DNA from: Acidimicrobiaceae bacterium
Lineage (GTDB): Bacteria; Actinomycetota; Acidimicrobiia; Acidimicrobiales; Palsa-688
Direction: 5' to 3'
Length of the DNA: 7,497 nucleotides
Assembly: GCA_030838025.1 (NCBI GenBank)
Contig: JAUTXM010000058.1
Span: 1-7,497, forward strand
The notes under the pieces are model-generated. The model ran no database searches, had not been told where the DNA came from, and worked only from the letters and a program-made list of their open reading frames with translations. Both the position numbers and the translations under genes were made by a program. Below, in pieces: positions 5,707 through 7,497 of the stretch (its first letter is position 1; each line of letters begins with the position of its first letter).

Positions 5707-6238
5707 CCCGACCGACTTGAAGCGGCTGCACCGGGAGTGGCACCGGCGCACCGAGGGGCGGGTGGCGCTGCTGCTCGACGGCGTCGAGTCGCCGTTCAAC
5801 ATCGGCGGCATCGTGCGCACCGCCGCGGCGTTCAAGGTCGACCACCTGTACCTGGCCGGCACCACCCTGTCCCCCGCCCACTCGAAGACGGGAAAGACGG
5901 CCATGGGCACCGAGCGCTACCTCACCTGGACGGTGTTCGAGCGGGGCAGTGATGCGGCCGACGCGGCCCGGGCCGACGGCTTTCGGGTGGTGGGCCTCGA
6001 GCTGGCCGCGGGCGCGGTCCCGCTGCACGACCTCGATGCCGGCCCCGACGTCTGCATCGCGGTCGGCCACGAGGATCATGGGCTCTCGCCCGCGACGCTG
6101 GCCGCCTGCGACATCGTCGGCTTCATCCCTCAGCTGGGCCGGGTCGGGTCGCTGAATGTGGCCACCGCGACGGCCATCGCGATCTACGAGTTCCGGCGCC
6201 GAGCGTGGACCGACCCCGACGCGGCGTCTGCTCCCTGA
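5678..6238 (+). CDS. SpoU/TrmH-family RNA 2'-O-methyltransferase
   Basis: SPOUT-class enzymes methylate ribose 2'-OH groups of tRNA or rRNA through a knotted SAM site. The 186-residue product has the three SpoU motifs: motif 1 NIGGIVRTAAAF (41-52, with N41 and the catalytic R47), motif 2 VGHEDHGLS (129-137, with E132), and motif 3 IPQLGRVGSLNVATATAIAIYE (starting 150, with S158 and N160). Length fits a minimal SpoU domain with a short N-terminal helix and no L30e-like substrate domain. The RNA target cannot be told from sequence. GTG 5678 or GTG 5693 could be the start; they lie in successive repeat units and neither has a clear ribosome site, so reinitiation after the upstream stop (10 or 25 bases before) is likely. 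Probably co-transcribed with the RsmC-like gene. Confidence 0.92.
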   Translation: MEAAPVKQLGPTDLKRLHREWHRRTEGRVALLLDGVESPFNIGGIVRTAAAFKVDHLYLAGTTLSPAHSKTGKTAMGTERYLTWTVFERGSDAADAARADGFRVVGLELAAGAVPLHDLDAGPDVCIAVGHEDHGLSPATLAACDIVGFIPQLGRVGSLNVATATAIAIYEFRRRAWTDPDAASAP

Positions 6239-6307
6239 ATCCGCCATCGCCGGCCCCTCAACGCCGGGGAGGGTGATGCCGGGCGTGTCTGCAGACTCGT
6301 CGGGGGG

Positions 6308-6333
6308 GCCATGCGGGCGAAGCGCCCGCTGGC
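6308..6333. terminator. strong GC hairpin between convergent genes, possible bidirectional terminator
   Basis: GCGGGCG (6313-6319) pairs with CGCCCGC (6323-6329) around a 3-base loop, and the stem is extended by GCCA (6308-6311) with TGGC (6330-6333) past one bulged T. It lies about 70 bases after the TrmH-family stop and 9 bases past the stop of the convergent small gene. There is no T-run on either side, as is common for actinobacterial hairpin terminators. Confidence 0.45.
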
Positions 6334-6341
6334 AGGAGGGG

Positions 6342-6611
6342 TCATTCAGCCATGACGCTTCGCAGCCGCCAAGCGAGTGTCGCGCCGCCGATCATGCGCC
6401 GGAAGGGATTCACGCCCCGAGCCAGCTCGTCGATGGCCCACACTGTGATCAGTCCGTCGGTGATGCCGCTGACCACGCTGCCGGTTTGTCCGGTCGGCTT
6501 GACGAAGCGCCGAACTGCCCACAACACGTAGTAGGCGATAAGCGTCACATTCGGGCGTTGGCCGTAGGTGATCTCGCCGGTTACTCGGCTTCGGAACAAC
6601 CAGTCCTTCAT
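6342..6611 (-). CDS. small membrane protein of unknown function, 89 aa
   Basis: I cannot name this protein. From ATG 6611 it is 89 residues with a basic N-terminus, a first hydrophobic stretch (PNVTLIAYYVLWAV, about 20-33) followed by RR, a second (VVSGITDGLITVWAI, about 46-60), and a basic C-terminal segment. The layout G-x-I...QRPN...RR...P.G.......DELARGVNPFRR resembles small actinobacterial membrane proteins I have seen without a function. Both termini are charged, consistent with a two-pass protein with the Arg-rich ends inside. No clear ribosome site precedes the ATG. It lies 106 bases after the priA stop on the same strand and converges on the TrmH-family gene. Base composition around its start is lower in GC than its neighbours. 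A longer in-frame start at 6788 would overlap priA and is unlikely. Confidence 0.6.
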   Translation of the reverse strand: MKDWLFRSRVTGEITYGQRPNVTLIAYYVLWAVRRFVKPTGQTGSVVSGITDGLITVWAIDELARGVNPFRRMIGGATLAWRLRSVMAE

Positions 6612-6673
6612 TCGACCATTTTGCTTTATTTCTCGCCCGAGCCGCAGCCGGTCGACATCGGTCGGCACGCTCC

Positions 6674-6699
6674 GCTGTTTCGGCCCCCGCCCGAGCAGC
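6674..6699 (-). terminator. weak imperfect hairpin after priA
   Basis: On the minus strand GCTG-c-TCGG pairs with CCGA-aa-CAGC across a 7-base G-rich loop, about 19-44 bases past the priA TAA. No T-run follows. It may be a terminator for priA, or chance pairing in GC-rich DNA. Confidence 0.2.
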
Positions 6700-6717
6700 A
6701 ATAGCCCAGGGTTTCTG

Positions 6718-7497
6718 TTAGAGGCGCTGCGGGTCGACCTCGACGCGCAGCCGTCGCCCAACCGGCCGGGGCGCGGCCGCCAGGGCATCGGCCAGGCAGC
6801 CGTGGGTAGGCGCCTTCACCAACCAGCGCTCCCTGTCCGGACCGAGCACCTCGACGCCCGGGAACGCGCCGACGCCCGTGAGCGCCCCGACGAACTCGGC
6901 GGCCCCGGCGCCCGAGACCAAGGCCACCGCAGTCACCGGCGGCAGCGAGAGGGCCTGGCGCATCCTCGCCTCACTTCGCGCCAGGCGGCCGGGGTCGGCG
7001 GTCAGGGCTGACACCACTGCCTCGTGTTGCGGAACCCGGGTCTGGACCATCACCCGCCCCGATCGGCTCCGGCCACCGACGAGGCGCGAGGCCACGGCGA
7101 GCAGGCTCATGGCCTCCTCGGCGGCCCGGTAACGGGGGGCGAGGAGTTCCTGGTCGAAGTCGACGAACGCCACGGCGTCGGCCCGGTCGACGCGGCGCAG
7201 AACCGCCTCGGTCCCGATCAGGATCGGATGGTCAGGGATGACCTCGGTGTCGGCGGTCACCTCGCCGACGGGCTGGCCGGCCAGGTGCTCCAGCTCTTCG
7301 CGGGCGTGGGTGACACCCACGCGCAGTGCCTTCATGCGCATCGAACCGCAGTGCAGGCAGACCGCGGGGCGCGAGGCGTGGCAGCGGGCACAGGTCAGCG
7401 TGGCGTCGGCCAGGGAAACGGTGGCACCGCAGCGCTCGCAGCGCACCAGCTCGCGGCAGGTGGCGCAGGCCAGCAGGCGCACCCGGCCCTTGCGGTT
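6718..7497 (-). CDS. priA: PriA, primosomal protein N' (actinobacterial type, N-terminal part outside window)
   Basis: PriA recognises stalled forks and reloads the replisome. The window holds the last 259 codons; the frame is open through the right edge. Eight cysteines in four CxxC pairs (positions 11/14, 20/23, 36/39 and 47/50 from the edge) form the zinc-binding module. Next comes VGVTHAREELEHLAG, then the region that should contain helicase motifs V and VI. Here IGTEAVLRRV replaces the GTQMxxKGH motif, and VASRLVGGRSRSGRV replaces QVAGRAGR, so the ATPase arginine residues are missing. This is known for actinobacterial PriA, which is thought not to act as a helicase, so it is not decay. 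FDQELLAPRYRAAE and the C-terminal domain (LSLPPVTAVALVSG) are well kept. It starts the conserved priA-def-fmt-rsmB-ribD order. Confidence 0.95.
   Translation of the reverse strand, partial: NRKGRVRLLACATCRELVRCERCGATVSLADATLTCARCHASRPAVCLHCGSMRMKALRVGVTHAREELEHLAGQPVGEVTADTEVIPDHPILIGTEAVLRRVDRADAVAFVDFDQELLAPRYRAAEEAMSLLAVASRLVGGRSRSGRVMVQTRVPQHEAVVSALTADPGRLARSEARMRQALSLPPVTAVALVSGAGAAEFVGALTGVGAFPGVEVLGPDRERWLVKAPTHGCLADALAAAPRPVGRRLRVEVDPQRL

Noticed and set aside
6241..6270. CCGGC...GCCGG hairpin just after the TrmH-family stop
   Set aside because: Five-base stem with an 8-base loop and no T-run; the hairpin at 6308-6333 is much stronger.
1..7497. CRISPR, prophage, insertion sequence, defence system, tRNA or rRNA
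   Set aside because: No spaced direct repeats, integrase/transposase motifs, terminal inverted repeats or RNA gene signatures were seen; the content is core housekeeping.

Overview
This is a chromosomal window from a high-GC bacterium, almost certainly an actinomycete (Actinomycetota). GC is high throughout, GTG starts and 4-bp gene overlaps are common, and PriA is of the helicase-motif-free actinobacterial kind. The minus-strand order priA - (insert) - def - fmt - rsmB - (x) - ribD matches a gene order conserved across Actinobacteria. A deep branch such as Acidimicrobiia is possible, but this is a guess. There are no tRNA or rRNA genes, CRISPR arrays, transposases or phage genes.

Layout from left to right. 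Bases 1-974 (-) hold the 5' nine-tenths of ribD, cut by the left edge. Bases 987-1337 hold no gene; they carry a plausible ribD promoter, a GC-rich 16-bp tandem repeat tract, and a promoter and RBS for the next gene. Bases 1338-1634 (+) encode a 98-residue UBP-type zinc finger protein. Bases 1663-5037 (-) form a likely operon def -> fmt -> rsmB -> mog: peptide deformylase, Met-tRNA formyltransferase, 16S rRNA m5C methyltransferase, and a MogA/MoaB molybdopterin protein. A short divergent region (5038-5115) separates def from two plus-strand methyltransferases: an RsmC-like class I enzyme ending at 5667 and a SpoU/TrmH-family RNA methyltransferase (5678-6238). A hairpin-bearing convergent gap follows, then an 89-residue small membrane protein of unknown function (6342-6611, -). 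The C-terminal 259 codons of priA (6718-7497, -) run off the right edge.

Most of the content serves translation: formylation of initiator tRNA, removal of the formyl group, and three RNA methyltransferases. PriA, RibD and Mog add replication restart, riboflavin synthesis and molybdenum cofactor synthesis. I see no clearly new multi-gene system. The points most worth checking are inside known genes: an RsmB that appears to lack about 50 residues of its usual RNA-binding subdomain while carrying a 9-bp Gly-Gly-Ala repeat beside its SAM site; an RsmC-like gene whose conserved N-terminus has no ordinary start codon but sits where a leaderless start would be, at a GTC; a three-copy repeat at the methyltransferase junction; and a UBP finger that may keep the aromatic residues used to read ubiquitin-like tails.
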